64,000 bases of DNA, taken from Cellulophaga sp. Hel_I_12. GTDB taxonomy: Bacteria > Bacteroidota > Bacteroidia > Flavobacteriales > Flavobacteriaceae. The notes under the pieces were generated by a model. It was not told where the DNA came from, searched no databases, and saw only the letters and a program-made list of their open reading frames with translations. Within the stretch, counting starts at the first letter, position 1. Every line of letters begins with the position of its first letter. The position numbers and the translations under genes were made by a program. The DNA lies in assembly GCF_000799565.1 (NCBI RefSeq), contig NZ_JUHB01000001.1, forward strand, positions 744,001 to 808,000, written 5' to 3'. Shown one piece after another: positions 1-8,548 of this stretch.

Positions 1-350
1 TTGATGAGTTCTATGGCATAGCGAGACATTGGTGCTAAAGGATCATCATTAATCTCTGATGCCGCAACAACTGGAATGTATTCATCTAACAAATTAACCA
101 TGAGTCGAGCTAATCTTGTTTTCGCTTGCCCTCTTAAACCTAATAAATTAATATTATGACGCGACAAAATAGCCCTTTCTAACTCTGGAATTACGGAATT
201 TTCATACCCCCAAACGCCTTTAAAAGTTTCTTCGCCATTGATAATTTTTTCTCTCAGATTATCTCTAAGCTCATCTTTTATATTTTTACTTTGATACCCT
301 GCTTTTTTTAATTCTCCTAGTGTACTAATTTCTTTAAAATTCAATTTCAT
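1..350 (-). CDS. MoxR/magnesium-chelatase-like AAA+ ATPase (5' part only)
   Basis: The N-terminal 116 codons are present; the rest lies beyond the left edge of the window. The reading frame begins at the ATG at 350 and is open to the edge. A Walker A-like stretch GLRGQAKTRLARL lies near residues 73-85, followed by the region that in ChlI/MoxR ATPases leads to Walker B. Families of this type act as ATP-driven chaperones or metal-insertion motors and work with a von Willebrand factor A protein. Exactly such a gene lies 79 bases upstream (430-1584, same strand), so the two probably form one unit. The cofactor or target cannot be told from the sequence. Confidence 0.8.
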   Translation of the reverse strand, partial: MKLNFKEISTLGELKKAGYQSKNIKDELRDNLREKIINGEETFKGVWGYENSVIPELERAILSRHNINLLGLRGQAKTRLARLMVNLLDEYIPVVAASEINDDPLAPMSRYAIELI

Positions 351-429
351 TTTTTTTGTTTGTTGTTTGTTATCTGTTGTCGGCTTTTTGATTCCTATCC
401 ATTAAAAACAAAGCCCTGACAACAACTTT

Positions 430-1584
430 TTATTTTAGTTTCTTCTTCCTATTTGCTTCGTAATCCTCAAAAATCATTTCTCCCAATCCTTTTAAACCCG
501 TAAAAAAAGCTTTGCCCTTATTGGCTTCGGTAAAATGTCGTATAAACTGTATTAAATAAGGGTCTTGGGCAATCATAAAGGTAGTAATGGGAATATGAAG
601 CTTTCTTGCTTGACGCGCCATGTTGTAGCACTTTTCAACAATATAATCATCCAATCCAACACTATTTTTATAATAGGTACCGTCTGGCATTCGAAGGCAA
701 CTAGGTTTACCATCCGTAATCATGAAAATTTGCTTGTTGGTATTTCTTTTACGCCTAAGCATATCCATCGCTAATTGCAAACCGGCAACGGTGTTGGTAT
801 GATAAGGCCCAACTTTCAGATAAGGTAAATCCTTTATAGGAATGGGCCAGGCGTCATTTCCAAAGACCAGAATATCTAAAGTATCTTTGGGATATCTTGT
901 TGTGATTAACTCAGCAAGAGCCATGGCTACTTTTTTTGCAGGTGTTATCCTATCTTCACCATATAAAATCATACTATGACTAATATCAATCATTAGAATA
1001 GTACTCATTTGGGCTTTATAGTGCGTGTCTTCTACAACCAAGTCGTTCTCAGAAAGTGAAAAATCGCCAATGCCATTATTAATTTGAGCATTTTTGAGAC
1101 TTTCAGTCATAGAAATATGGTCTAAACCATCCCCGTATCGATATTCACGCAGTTCTCCTGTATGCTCATCGCCTTGTCCAGATTTCCCTGTTTTATGATT
1201 CCCAGCTCCGTTGCGTTTTAATTTACCGAAAATCTGTTCTAGAGCACGTTGGCGTATCAAGCGTTCCATTTTTGCTGTTATGGATAGGTTGCCTGAACCA
1301 TCACCGTTCTCCGCTCCTTCTTTTCCAGTATTAGGATCATCTTTAAATTCTTCACGCAGGTAACCCCTTGCTTTTAAATCTTCGATAAAATCATCAATTG
1401 TATAATTTTCATCCGTCAGTTCATACTCCTTATCTAACTCCCGTAACCAGTCAAGCGCTTCATCTACGTCACCAGAGGTGTGCGTAATAAGTTCTTGAAA
1501 AATATCAAAAAGTTTTTCAAAGGGGGTTAGATCCGGAGCTTCATAGGTTTGAAACCGGAATCCTTTTCTTATATTCATAGCCAT
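430..1584 (-). CDS. von Willebrand factor A (VWA) domain protein, partner of the MoxR-like ATPase
   Basis: This 384-residue protein has no signal peptide. The N-terminal 190 residues are charged and probably helical. The C-terminal half is a VWA fold with the metal-ion-dependent adhesion motif MIDISHSM (DxSxS), then a TDGKPS segment that matches the later MIDAS aspartate. It resembles the BchD/ChlD-like partners of ChlI-like ATPases. The downstream ATPase gene (1-350) supports a two-component AAA+/VWA machine in the cytoplasm. The start MAMNIRKG has a second Met two codons later, and either could be used. The metallated substrate or client is unknown. Confidence 0.82.
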   Translation of the reverse strand: MAMNIRKGFRFQTYEAPDLTPFEKLFDIFQELITHTSGDVDEALDWLRELDKEYELTDENYTIDDFIEDLKARGYLREEFKDDPNTGKEGAENGDGSGNLSITAKMERLIRQRALEQIFGKLKRNGAGNHKTGKSGQGDEHTGELREYRYGDGLDHISMTESLKNAQINNGIGDFSLSENDLVVEDTHYKAQMSTILMIDISHSMILYGEDRITPAKKVAMALAELITTRYPKDTLDILVFGNDAWPIPIKDLPYLKVGPYHTNTVAGLQLAMDMLRRKRNTNKQIFMITDGKPSCLRMPDGTYYKNSVGLDDYIVEKCYNMARQARKLHIPITTFMIAQDPYLIQFIRHFTEANKGKAFFTGLKGLGEMIFEDYEANRKKKLK

Positions 1585-1662
1585 AGTATAAAAATACGAT
1601 AATTAGAAAAAGAAAGCATCCTGATTTACGAAATCTTAACGCTTTATTATAACTTTAGTGGT

Positions 1663-2469
1663 ATGGAAGTACAACAGATAAAAGGCTTTTTGGATACCCC
1701 ACCACTTTGGGAGGGAGAATTATTAGGTATTCAACAGTTTAATCTTCCCAACATCGACCTCACTGGTTTTGTCCCCCAGCCTATTCCTCAAAATATTCGA
1801 TTGGGACATCAAGTTGAACATTTATATTATCAAGTATTAAACCATCATAAAGGCTATAAGGTATTGCTTTTCAATCAACCTATAAAAGATGCATCAAGAA
1901 CTATAGGTGAAATAGATTTTATAGTTCAAGATACGGAAACCAAAAAAAATATACATATCGAATTGACGTATAAATTTTATATTATTGATCTGGCGATACC
2001 CGAAAAAATTAATCAGCTCATAGGTCCCAATAAAAGAGACTCTTTCGCTCAAAAAATTGAAAAAATCAAGTACCAGCAGTTTACATTATTACAATCACAA
2101 GAAGCTATAAAAACTTTAGAAAACCTTCACATAGACACTAACAGCTTGAGCTCAAGAACTTGTTTTAAAGCACAGCTATTTTATCCTTATACCTCTAAAA
2201 AAGTACAGATAACACCTTTCAATAAAAATTGTATTTATGGCTACTGGATTGGTTTTCATGATTTTGACGCCACTGACTTTCATCATTACTTGTACTATTT
2301 ACCTTCAAAAAAAGAATGGATTATTAGGCCTCATGAAAATGTAAGCTGGCGAACTCATCAAGAAATTAGCCCAGAAATTAAAAAAAGACATGCACAACTA
2401 AACTCGCCTATGGTTTGGATGAAAAGATCCAATCAACAATTCGAAAAATTCTTTATAATCTTTTGGTAG
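1663..2469 (+). CDS. DUF1853 family protein
   Basis: A 268-residue soluble protein recognised as DUF1853 by its overall pattern. The central stretch GEIDFIV followed by HIELTYKFY gives an E-x-D...E-x-x-x-K arrangement like the PD-(D/E)xK nuclease fold proposed for this family; no activity can be inferred beyond that. It stands alone, divergent from the VWA gene. A near-consensus -7 element (TAACTTTA) lies just ahead of the ATG. Function unknown. Family assignment is from memory of the fold pattern. Confidence 0.7.
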   Translation: MEVQQIKGFLDTPPLWEGELLGIQQFNLPNIDLTGFVPQPIPQNIRLGHQVEHLYYQVLNHHKGYKVLLFNQPIKDASRTIGEIDFIVQDTETKKNIHIELTYKFYIIDLAIPEKINQLIGPNKRDSFAQKIEKIKYQQFTLLQSQEAIKTLENLHIDTNSLSSRTCFKAQLFYPYTSKKVQITPFNKNCIYGYWIGFHDFDATDFHHYLYYLPSKKEWIIRPHENVSWRTHQEISPEIKKRHAQLNSPMVWMKRSNQQFEKFFIIFW

Positions 2470-2529
2470 AAAACAATATAAACTTATTCTAATCGTTGTT
2501 TTAAAGTTCATCTTTAACAAAAACAACCC

Positions 2530-2940
2530 ATGTCTAAATTTGCTATTTTTTTTACTTTGTTTGCTTGTATTATTTTATCAGATACTAAAACCGAATGGGA
2601 TACTATTTATACGCAAGCAACCTACGCTTTGAATCACTCAAAAAAAGCACTTTCATCAAATAATTTTGATCATCAAAAAATGTATTCAGAAAAAGCCTTA
2701 GAGGCCTACGAAAAGATTGCGGTACTTCTTCAGGGGTATGAAGACGAGGAGTTTCAATTAAAAATAGCGGAAACCATTAGCGATTTAGAACATGCAGCAG
2801 ATGCGCCAGATTGGGATAGGGGTCGTTTTTATACCAAACGTGTGTACCAAAAAACACAAGATTTAATTACCCTTCTAGATCAAAAATCGGCTGAAGTTGC
2901 CAAAATTGACCAAAAAGAGATGCCTATCCCTAACAACTAG
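2530..2940 (+). CDS. Small exported helical protein, unknown function
   Basis: A 136-residue protein beginning with a short hydrophobic segment (AIFFTLFACIIL, residues 5-16) that looks like a signal peptide; there is no clear lipobox. The mature part is charged and almost certainly all-helical, with many Ala, Lys, Glu and Gln and a TPR-like spacing of aromatic residues. It follows the DUF1853 gene on the same strand by 60 bases and may be cotranscribed. It converges on hisIE, whose stop codon is 30 bases away; a weak CTAGGG...CCCTAG hairpin (2937-2963) lies between. I do not recognise a family. Confidence 0.65.
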   Translation: MSKFAIFFTLFACIILSDTKTEWDTIYTQATYALNHSKKALSSNNFDHQKMYSEKALEAYEKIAVLLQGYEDEEFQLKIAETISDLEHAADAPDWDRGRFYTKRVYQKTQDLITLLDQKSAEVAKIDQKEMPIPNN

Positions 2941-2970
2941 GGCATTTTATCCTCATACCCTAGTACTCTT

Positions 2971-3567
2971 TTAATGCCTTTTCTTTAAAACTTCTTCAAT
3001 ATCCGCCAAGGTAAACCCTTTGGCTTGTAGTAGAATTAAATAATGAAAAAGCAAATCGGCACTTTCGTCTAAAAATAGATCGTCATTGTCATCTTTTGCC
3101 TCAATCACAACTTCTACGGCTTCTTCGCCAACTTTTTGAGCTACTTTATTGATGCCTTTTCTAAAAAGTGATGCTACATAACTGTCTTTATTTTCAGGAT
3201 TATTTTTTCTGTCTTTTATAATCGACTCTAATTTGGTTAAAAAACCAAATGAACTTAGGTTCTCTTCTTGCCAGCATGTAGCACTGCCTGTATGGCATGT
3301 AGGTCCCATAGGATTAACTGTTACCAACAAAGTATCGTTATCACAGTCGTTTTTAATACCCACCAGATTCAAAAAATTACCACTCTCTTCACCCTTTGTC
3401 CATAAGCGGTTTTTAGTGCGACTATAAAATGTAACCTTATTGGTTTCTATGGTTTTATCAAAAGCTTCTTGATTCATATAGCCGAGCATCAAGACATTTT
3501 TTGTTTGGGCATCTTGAATGATGGCTGGCACTAAGCCGTCTGAATTTTTCGTAAAATCTATCTTCAT
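2971..3567 (-). CDS. hisI: Bifunctional phosphoribosyl-AMP cyclohydrolase / phosphoribosyl-ATP pyrophosphatase
   Basis: HisIE fusion (198 residues) catalysing steps 2 and 3 of histidine synthesis: hydrolysis of PR-ATP to PR-AMP, then opening of the purine ring. The N-terminal HisI domain carries the metal-binding stretch DCDNDT and the Cys motifs PTCHTG and SATCWQ. The C-terminal HisE domain (from about residue 105) has the all-alpha pyrophosphohydrolase pattern KVGEEAVEVVIEAK followed by ESADLLFHYL. It is the last gene of the eight-gene his operon. A 155-base spacer separates it from hisF, unusually long for an operon. Confidence 0.95.
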   Translation of the reverse strand: MKIDFTKNSDGLVPAIIQDAQTKNVLMLGYMNQEAFDKTIETNKVTFYSRTKNRLWTKGEESGNFLNLVGIKNDCDNDTLLVTVNPMGPTCHTGSATCWQEENLSSFGFLTKLESIIKDRKNNPENKDSYVASLFRKGINKVAQKVGEEAVEVVIEAKDDNDDLFLDESADLLFHYLILLQAKGFTLADIEEVLKKRH

Positions 3568-3722
3568 AATATCATTGTTAATTGCTATTTTCGCTGTTTG
3601 TATGAGGTTTAAACAGTTTTTTTTCTTCTTTAATTTTATTTTTAACTTCTTTCTAGATTCTTAGTGATACCCTAAAAACTACATTATTTTGCTATCTGAT
3701 TTTCTGTTATACATTTGAAAAA

Positions 3723-4478
3723 TTACATTCTAACGGCAATCCCATGTTGTTTCAGTTCTTGTTTCAAGTTCATAATATCTATTTCTTTAAAATGAAAAAC
3801 ACTTGCCGCCAAGGCCGCATCAGCTTTACCATGTATAAAAGTATCGCTAAAATGTTGCATCGTTCCTGCGCCTCCTGAAGCAATAATGGGGATGTTTAGT
3901 TCCGTAGATAACCTTGCTAGTGCTTCATTGGCAAAGCCATCTTTGGTTCCATCATGATCCATAGATGTGAAAAGAATTTCTCCAGCACCGCGCCGCTCCA
4001 CTTCCCTAGCCCAATCAAATAAACGAATTTCAGTGGGTTGCTTACCTCCCACTAAATGCACAATCCATTCTCCATTAATTTGTTTTGCATCAATAGCCAC
4101 AACAATACATTGTGAGCCAAATTTCGCAGATAAGTCGTTGATCAACTGCGGGTTTTTAACCGCCGATGAATTTATAGATACTTTGTCCGCACCATTTTGA
4201 AGCAAAATATCAACATCTTCAACAGACGAAATACCACCGCCCACTGTAAACGGAATATTTACTTTCTCAGCTACACGGTATACTAAATCTGCTAAAGTTT
4301 TACGACGCTCTTCGGTAGCAGAAATATCTAAAAAAACCAATTCGTCTGCCCCAGCTTTTGCATAGATTTCTGCTAATTCTACGGGATCACCAGCATCTCG
4401 TAAATCAACAAAATTTACGCCTTTTACCGTTCTACCGTTTTTAATATCTAAGCAAGGAATTATTCTTTTTGTTATCAT
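3723..4478 (-). CDS. hisF: Imidazole glycerol phosphate synthase, cyclase subunit
   Basis: HisF (251 residues), a (beta/alpha)8 barrel that uses ammonia from HisH to turn PRFAR into imidazole glycerol phosphate and AICAR. The catalytic Asp11 is in PCLDIKNG and the second acid is in VVAIDAK near residue 130. Phosphate-binding GGG and SGGAG loops are present ([16 protein letters not shown]). Length is normal. In this operon it lies after hisA, with hisH two genes upstream. The gap to hisA is 131 bases and rich in GTTGTT-like low-complexity sequence. Confidence 0.96.
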   Translation of the reverse strand: MITKRIIPCLDIKNGRTVKGVNFVDLRDAGDPVELAEIYAKAGADELVFLDISATEERRKTLADLVYRVAEKVNIPFTVGGGISSVEDVDILLQNGADKVSINSSAVKNPQLINDLSAKFGSQCIVVAIDAKQINGEWIVHLVGGKQPTEIRLFDWAREVERRGAGEILFTSMDHDGTKDGFANEALARLSTELNIPIIASGGAGTMQHFSDTFIHGKADAALAASVFHFKEIDIMNLKQELKQHGIAVRM

Positions 4479-4609
4479 GATTGATTGTTGTTCGTTGTTG
4501 CTAAAAAATGTTTCAGGAATCTAGTAATATCATTGACTTTAAAACTTAATAGTAGCCTTAACAATTTTTAGCTGCTTCATGTCTGGTTCGCAACTAAATA
4601 GCTCGATTT

Positions 4610-5353
4610 TTAGCCGTTCAAAATAAACTCCTCGAGCTGCTTTAAACTGATTCTGTTTTCATAGATGGCTTTTCCAATGATCGTTCCTTCACAGCCTAAC
4701 TCGGCCAATTTGGGTAATTCGTCAAAGGCAGATATTCCTCCTGATGCGATCAAATGAATCTTATTTCCTTCTACCGGAATTGAAGTTTGCTTCAATATTT
4801 TTTTATACAAGCTGAACGAAGGTCCCGCTAACATTCCGTCTTTGCTAATGTCTGTACAAATAACAAATACAATACCTTTTTCTTGATAGTCTTTTATAAA
4901 CGGAATCAATTCTTGTTTTGAATGCTCTTGCCAACCCGAAACGGCAATTTTTTCATTTAGTGCATCTGCCCCTAAAATAATTTTCTCCGCACCATAGGTT
5001 TCAATCCAGCTTAAAAACAGCTCTCTGTTTTTTACGGCAATACTCCCACCAGTGACTTGATCCGCTCCGCTATTAAAAGCAATTTGTAAATCCTTATCTG
5101 TTTTTAAACCTCCCCCAAAATCGATTTTCAGTGTGGTCTGAGAAGCTATTTGCTCCAATACTTTGTGGTTTACAATATGTTGATTTTTAGCACCATCTAA
5201 GTCCACCAAATGCAAGTATTCAATGCCATGAGCCTCGAACTCTTTAGCAACTTCTAAAGGACTCTCATTATATATTTTTTTAGTGGTATAGTCACCTTTT
5301 GAAAGTCGTACACATTTACCGTCAATAATATCTATAGCTGGGATTATTCTCAT
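4610..5353 (-). CDS. hisA: ProFAR isomerase
   Basis: HisA (247 residues), the (beta/alpha)8 barrel that isomerises ProFAR to PRFAR, the substrate of HisHF. The catalytic Asp8 is in PAIDIIDG and the general acid is in CTDISKDGM. Phosphate loops IDFGGGLK and IASGGIS are visible. It begins MRIIPAID, a standard start. It lies between hisH and hisF on the same strand. The flanking gaps (131 and 148 bases) hold no recognisable gene. Confidence 0.96.
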   Translation of the reverse strand: MRIIPAIDIIDGKCVRLSKGDYTTKKIYNESPLEVAKEFEAHGIEYLHLVDLDGAKNQHIVNHKVLEQIASQTTLKIDFGGGLKTDKDLQIAFNSGADQVTGGSIAVKNRELFLSWIETYGAEKIILGADALNEKIAVSGWQEHSKQELIPFIKDYQEKGIVFVICTDISKDGMLAGPSFSLYKKILKQTSIPVEGNKIHLIASGGISAFDELPKLAELGCEGTIIGKAIYENRISLKQLEEFILNG

Positions 5354-5501
5354 TGTATTAAAAGTATTACTTATTAACTAAAAGATTTTAAATCTTTAAA
5401 CTTCTTGCTGGTCATCAGTTCATTTTTATAAACCTTACTAATTATTCATTTTTACTTGAATTCATTTCCCAAAGGGTACCAATATCTTACTTTTTTTGGT
5501 T

Positions 5502-6146
5502 TTACGCTGTATTTGTTAAGGTTAAGAAATTCAAAAGGATTTGCTCCCCCATAGCACTACTCTTCTCTGGGTGAAACTGGGTGCCATAAAAATTATCTTT
5601 ATGCAAGGCAGCACTGTACTCAATTCCGTAATCAGATGTGGCAATAGTATGTGCGCATAATGGTGCATAAAAACTATGCACCATATACATATATTCGTTT
5701 TCTGAGATACCCTCAAATAAATCAGATTTTAAATTTTTAATTTGATTCCAACCAATTTGTGGAACTTTTTCTTGATTCGAAAACTTTAAGATATCGAGAT
5801 CAAAAATGCCTAATCCTTTGGTATTCCCTTCTTCGGAAGAAGTACACATTAACTGCATTCCTAAACAAATGCCTAAAACAGGTTGTTTAAGTTGGGGAAT
5901 CAAGCCATCTAACCCACTTGACCTAAGTTTCTGCATTGCGCTACTCGCTTCACCAACCCCAGGGAAAATAACTTTATCAGCCGCTAAAATTTGAGCTGCA
6001 TCACTACTTAAAACGGCTTTAAAACCTAGACGTTGTATCGCGAACATGATACTTTGGATGTTACCTGCTCCGTAATCAATGATGACCAAGCCCCCCCCGC
6101 TCCCCAAGGGGGAGCTTTTACTTTCTTTATGTTTATCTTTATTCAT
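5502..6146 (-). CDS. hisH: Imidazole glycerol phosphate synthase, glutaminase subunit
   Basis: HisH (214 residues), the class I glutamine amidotransferase that supplies ammonia to HisF. The nucleophile Cys is in GICLGMQ and the His-Glu pair is in FHPEKS near the C-terminus. HisH normally starts a few residues before VIIDYGAGN; here the only upstream ATG adds about 19 residues, ending in SSPLGSGGG. That extension is encoded by a GC-rich repeat element at 6088-6118. No ATG or GTG lies closer; a TTG at codon 20 (6087-6089) is the only internal alternative. I keep the ATG at 6146, but the true start is uncertain. The core enzyme looks intact. Confidence 0.93.
   Translation of the reverse strand: MNKDKHKESKSSPLGSGGGLVIIDYGAGNIQSIMFAIQRLGFKAVLSSDAAQILAADKVIFPGVGEASSAMQKLRSSGLDGLIPQLKQPVLGICLGMQLMCTSSEEGNTKGLGIFDLDILKFSNQEKVPQIGWNQIKNLKSDLFEGISENEYMYMVHSFYAPLCAHTIATSDYGIEYSAALHKDNFYGTQFHPEKSSAMGEQILLNFLTLTNTA
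6088..6118 (-). repeat. REP-like GC-rich element inside the hisH 5' coding region
   Basis: Read on the minus strand, this is a small hairpin GCTCCCC...GGGGAGC followed by a G-rich tail ending in GGGCTT. The same stem-plus-tail pattern recurs at 6287-6307, 16756-16779 and, truncated, at 45171-45186, all in spacers. This copy is in frame with hisH and encodes about ten residues (SSPLGSGGGL). Confidence 0.65.
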
Positions 6147-6286
6147 TATATTTTCGTCATTAATAGGCTTCGATTTCCGTGGGTTAGGCTTAGTAAATGT
6201 AACTCAACTACGATGCCAACATAGAGAGGACTTTGTCTCAGCTATTTTTTACTATTCACTATAAAAAAGAGTTTTTGTTTTTAATT

Positions 6287-6307
6287 CCCCTTTCGGGGGT
6301 TAGGGTC
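6287..6307 (+). repeat. REP-like element at the hisB stop codon
   Basis: CCCCTTTCGGGG followed by GTTAGGGTC, six bases from the hisB stop codon (6314-6316). It has the same stem and GTTAGGG tail as the element at the efp stop codon, and is inverted relative to the copy in hisH. Confidence 0.6.
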
Positions 6308-6313
6308 TTTGTT

Positions 6314-7447
6314 TTACAACATTCCCTTGGTTGACGGCAATATCATCTTGTCAACATCGCGTTTTACAGCAACTTTTATGGCTTTGGCAAAGGCTTTAAA
6401 AATAGCTTCAATTTTATGATGCTCATTGGTACCTTCGGCTTTTATATTCAGATTGGCTTTTGCGCCATCGGTAAAGGATTTAAAGAAGTGATAAAACATT
6501 TCAGTAGGCATCTCTCCTATTTTTTCGCGCTTAAATTCAGCCTCCCAAACCAACCAATTTCTTCCTCCAAAGTCTATCGCTACTTGCGCCAAGCAGTCAT
6601 CCATTGGTAAACAAAACCCATAGCGTTCTATCCCTAATTTGTTTGATAATGCCTTATGAAATACTTCTCCTAATGCAATGGCTGTGTCTTCGATAGTGTG
6701 ATGCTCATCAACCTCTAAATCGCCCTGAACTTGGATGTCTAAATCCATCTGCCCATGACGCGCTAATTGATCTAACATATGATCAAAAAAAGCCAATCCT
6801 GTTGCAATGGTACTTTTCCCTGAACCGTCTAAGTTAATTTTTATCTGAATGTCTGTTTCATTGGTTTTCCGACTTATTTCTGCAACTCTATCGCGTAGTT
6901 TTAAAAACTCATGTATTTTCTTCCAATCATTGGTTTCTAGTGCAATTAGCCTTTCTAACTCATTTCTTTTGACGCTAATTTCATCCATCCCTAATTCCGT
7001 AAAATCATTGATAAAAATACCTTTTGAACCTAAATTTTTTGCCAATTCAATATCTGTTAAACGATCACCAATAACATAAGAGTTTGCCAAATCATAGTTT
7101 TCAGAAAAATACTCTGTTAATAAACCTGTTTTTGGCTTACGTGTTTCGGCATTTTCATGCGGAAAAGTTTTATCAATCACAATGTTATCAAATACAACCC
7201 CTTCATTTTCGAAAGATTGAACAATAAAATTCTGAACAGGCCAGAAGGTATCTTCAGGAAAAGCCGCTGTTCCCAAGCCATCTTGATTGGTAATCATAAC
7301 GAGTTCATAGTCTAATTCTCTGGCTATTTTACCTAAATAGGTGAAGACATTTGGATAAAAGATTAGTTTTTCAAAAGCATCAACCTGCTCGTCTCCCGGT
7401 TCTTTAATAATCGTTCCGTCTCGATCTATAAAAAGTACTTTTTTCAT
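6314..7447 (-). CDS. hisB: Bifunctional histidinol-phosphatase / imidazoleglycerol-phosphate dehydratase
   Basis: HisB fusion (377 residues). The N-terminal HAD phosphatase (about 1-165) starts with FIDRDGTI (nucleophile Asp8, acid Asp10) and dephosphorylates histidinol phosphate. The C-terminal domain (about 190-377) is IGP dehydratase, with metal-binding pairs in DEHHTIED and NEHHKIEA. In enterobacterial HisB a zinc loop of the form CPH..C.CRKPK follows the HAD core; here the equivalent is [14 protein letters not shown], without cysteines, so the zinc site seems absent. It sits between hisC and hisH, and a REP-like element abuts its stop codon. Confidence 0.95.
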   Translation of the reverse strand: MKKVLFIDRDGTIIKEPGDEQVDAFEKLIFYPNVFTYLGKIARELDYELVMITNQDGLGTAAFPEDTFWPVQNFIVQSFENEGVVFDNIVIDKTFPHENAETRKPKTGLLTEYFSENYDLANSYVIGDRLTDIELAKNLGSKGIFINDFTELGMDEISVKRNELERLIALETNDWKKIHEFLKLRDRVAEISRKTNETDIQIKINLDGSGKSTIATGLAFFDHMLDQLARHGQMDLDIQVQGDLEVDEHHTIEDTAIALGEVFHKALSNKLGIERYGFCLPMDDCLAQVAIDFGGRNWLVWEAEFKREKIGEMPTEMFYHFFKSFTDGAKANLNIKAEGTNEHHKIEAIFKAFAKAIKVAVKRDVDKMILPSTKGML

Positions 7448-7495
7448 ATGTATTAGGCTTGTTTCTAGTGCTATATTTAAAATTCTTCTTTTGTA

Positions 7496-8548
7496 TTAGA
7501 ATTGGGAAATTAATTTCAATGCTGAAATCAATCTCACATTCTCTTGTTTAGTTCCTACTGTTAATCTCAGGGTATTTTCACATAAAGGCTGACTTGTTCT
7601 GTTACGAACTACTATACCCAATTTCAACAATTGTTGATACCGGATTGTGGCATCGTCCACTTTTACTAAAATAAAATTCGCATCTGATGCAAATACGCTA
7701 TGCACGTAATTTAATTCATGTAAGGCTTTAGATAAAAGTGTTCTTTCAGACAAAATTACAGCTACTTCCGATTGTATAGCCTCTAGGTCTAAAACTCTTT
7801 CTAAAGCCCTTTGCTGTGACAATTCATTCACATTATAGGGCGGTTTAATTTTATTTAGAATGGCGATTATTTCTTCGGAGGCAAAACAAATTCCCAAACG
7901 TATTCCTGCCATACCATAGGCTTTCGATAAGGTTTGAGTAATAATTAAGTTATTATAATTCTTTAATTCCTGCAACCAGCTTTCTTCTTTCGAAAAATCA
8001 ATATAGGCCTCATCGATGACTACTACACCTTTAAATTCTTGTAGTAAGGTAAGCACTTTATCTTTTGCAAAGCTGTTGGCTGTGGGGTTATTAGGAGAAC
8101 ATAGAAATACTATTTTAGAATGAGCGTCTGCTTTCTTAAGAATTGCAGCTACATCAGGCTCAAAGTCTAATGTTAATTGAATTTCTTTATTCTCAACATT
8201 ATTAATCCCTGCCAATACATTATACATACCGTATGTTGGGGGTAACGTAATAATATTATCTTCCTTGGGCTCACAAAAAGCTCTAAAAATTAAATCTAAT
8301 ACTTCGTCACTTCCATTTCCAAAAAGTATATTTTCAGGCTTTACCCCTTTCTGCTTCGCTAAAACAGCCTTTAAGTTACGTTGTTGTGGGTCAGGATACC
8401 GATTAACCCCGTTTTCAAAAGGATTTTCGTTAGCATCTAAAAAAATCATCTCAGAACCGTCAGAGACATATTCATCCCGTGCTGAAGAGTAAGGCTTTAA
8501 ACCCCTAACATTTTCTCGTACAAGGTTTTGTATGTTGAACTTATTCAT
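7496..8548 (-). CDS. hisC: Histidinol-phosphate aminotransferase
   Basis: HisC (350 residues), a PLP-dependent fold type I aminotransferase that converts imidazole acetol phosphate to histidinol phosphate with glutamate as donor. The Schiff-base lysine is in LSKAYGMAGIRLG. Other fold type I landmarks include NPFENGVNRYPDP, LCSPNNPT and VVIDEAYIDF. The ATG at 8546-8548 lies inside the end of hisD (the 8-base overlap contains both the hisC ATG and the hisD TAA), which suggests translational coupling. Confidence 0.96.
   Translation of the reverse strand: MNKFNIQNLVRENVRGLKPYSSARDEYVSDGSEMIFLDANENPFENGVNRYPDPQQRNLKAVLAKQKGVKPENILFGNGSDEVLDLIFRAFCEPKEDNIITLPPTYGMYNVLAGINNVENKEIQLTLDFEPDVAAILKKADAHSKIVFLCSPNNPTANSFAKDKVLTLLQEFKGVVVIDEAYIDFSKEESWLQELKNYNNLIITQTLSKAYGMAGIRLGICFASEEIIAILNKIKPPYNVNELSQQRALERVLDLEAIQSEVAVILSERTLLSKALHELNYVHSVFASDANFILVKVDDATIRYQQLLKLGIVVRNRTSQPLCENTLRLTVGTKQENVRLISALKLISQF

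Noticed and set aside
565..774. Open frame opposite the VWA gene (69 codons)
   Set aside because: Complete antisense overlap with a well-supported gene and no recognisable features.
2937..2963. Hairpin between the small exported gene and hisIE as a terminator
   Set aside because: Only six base pairs with a 15-base loop and no proper T run; too weak to call.
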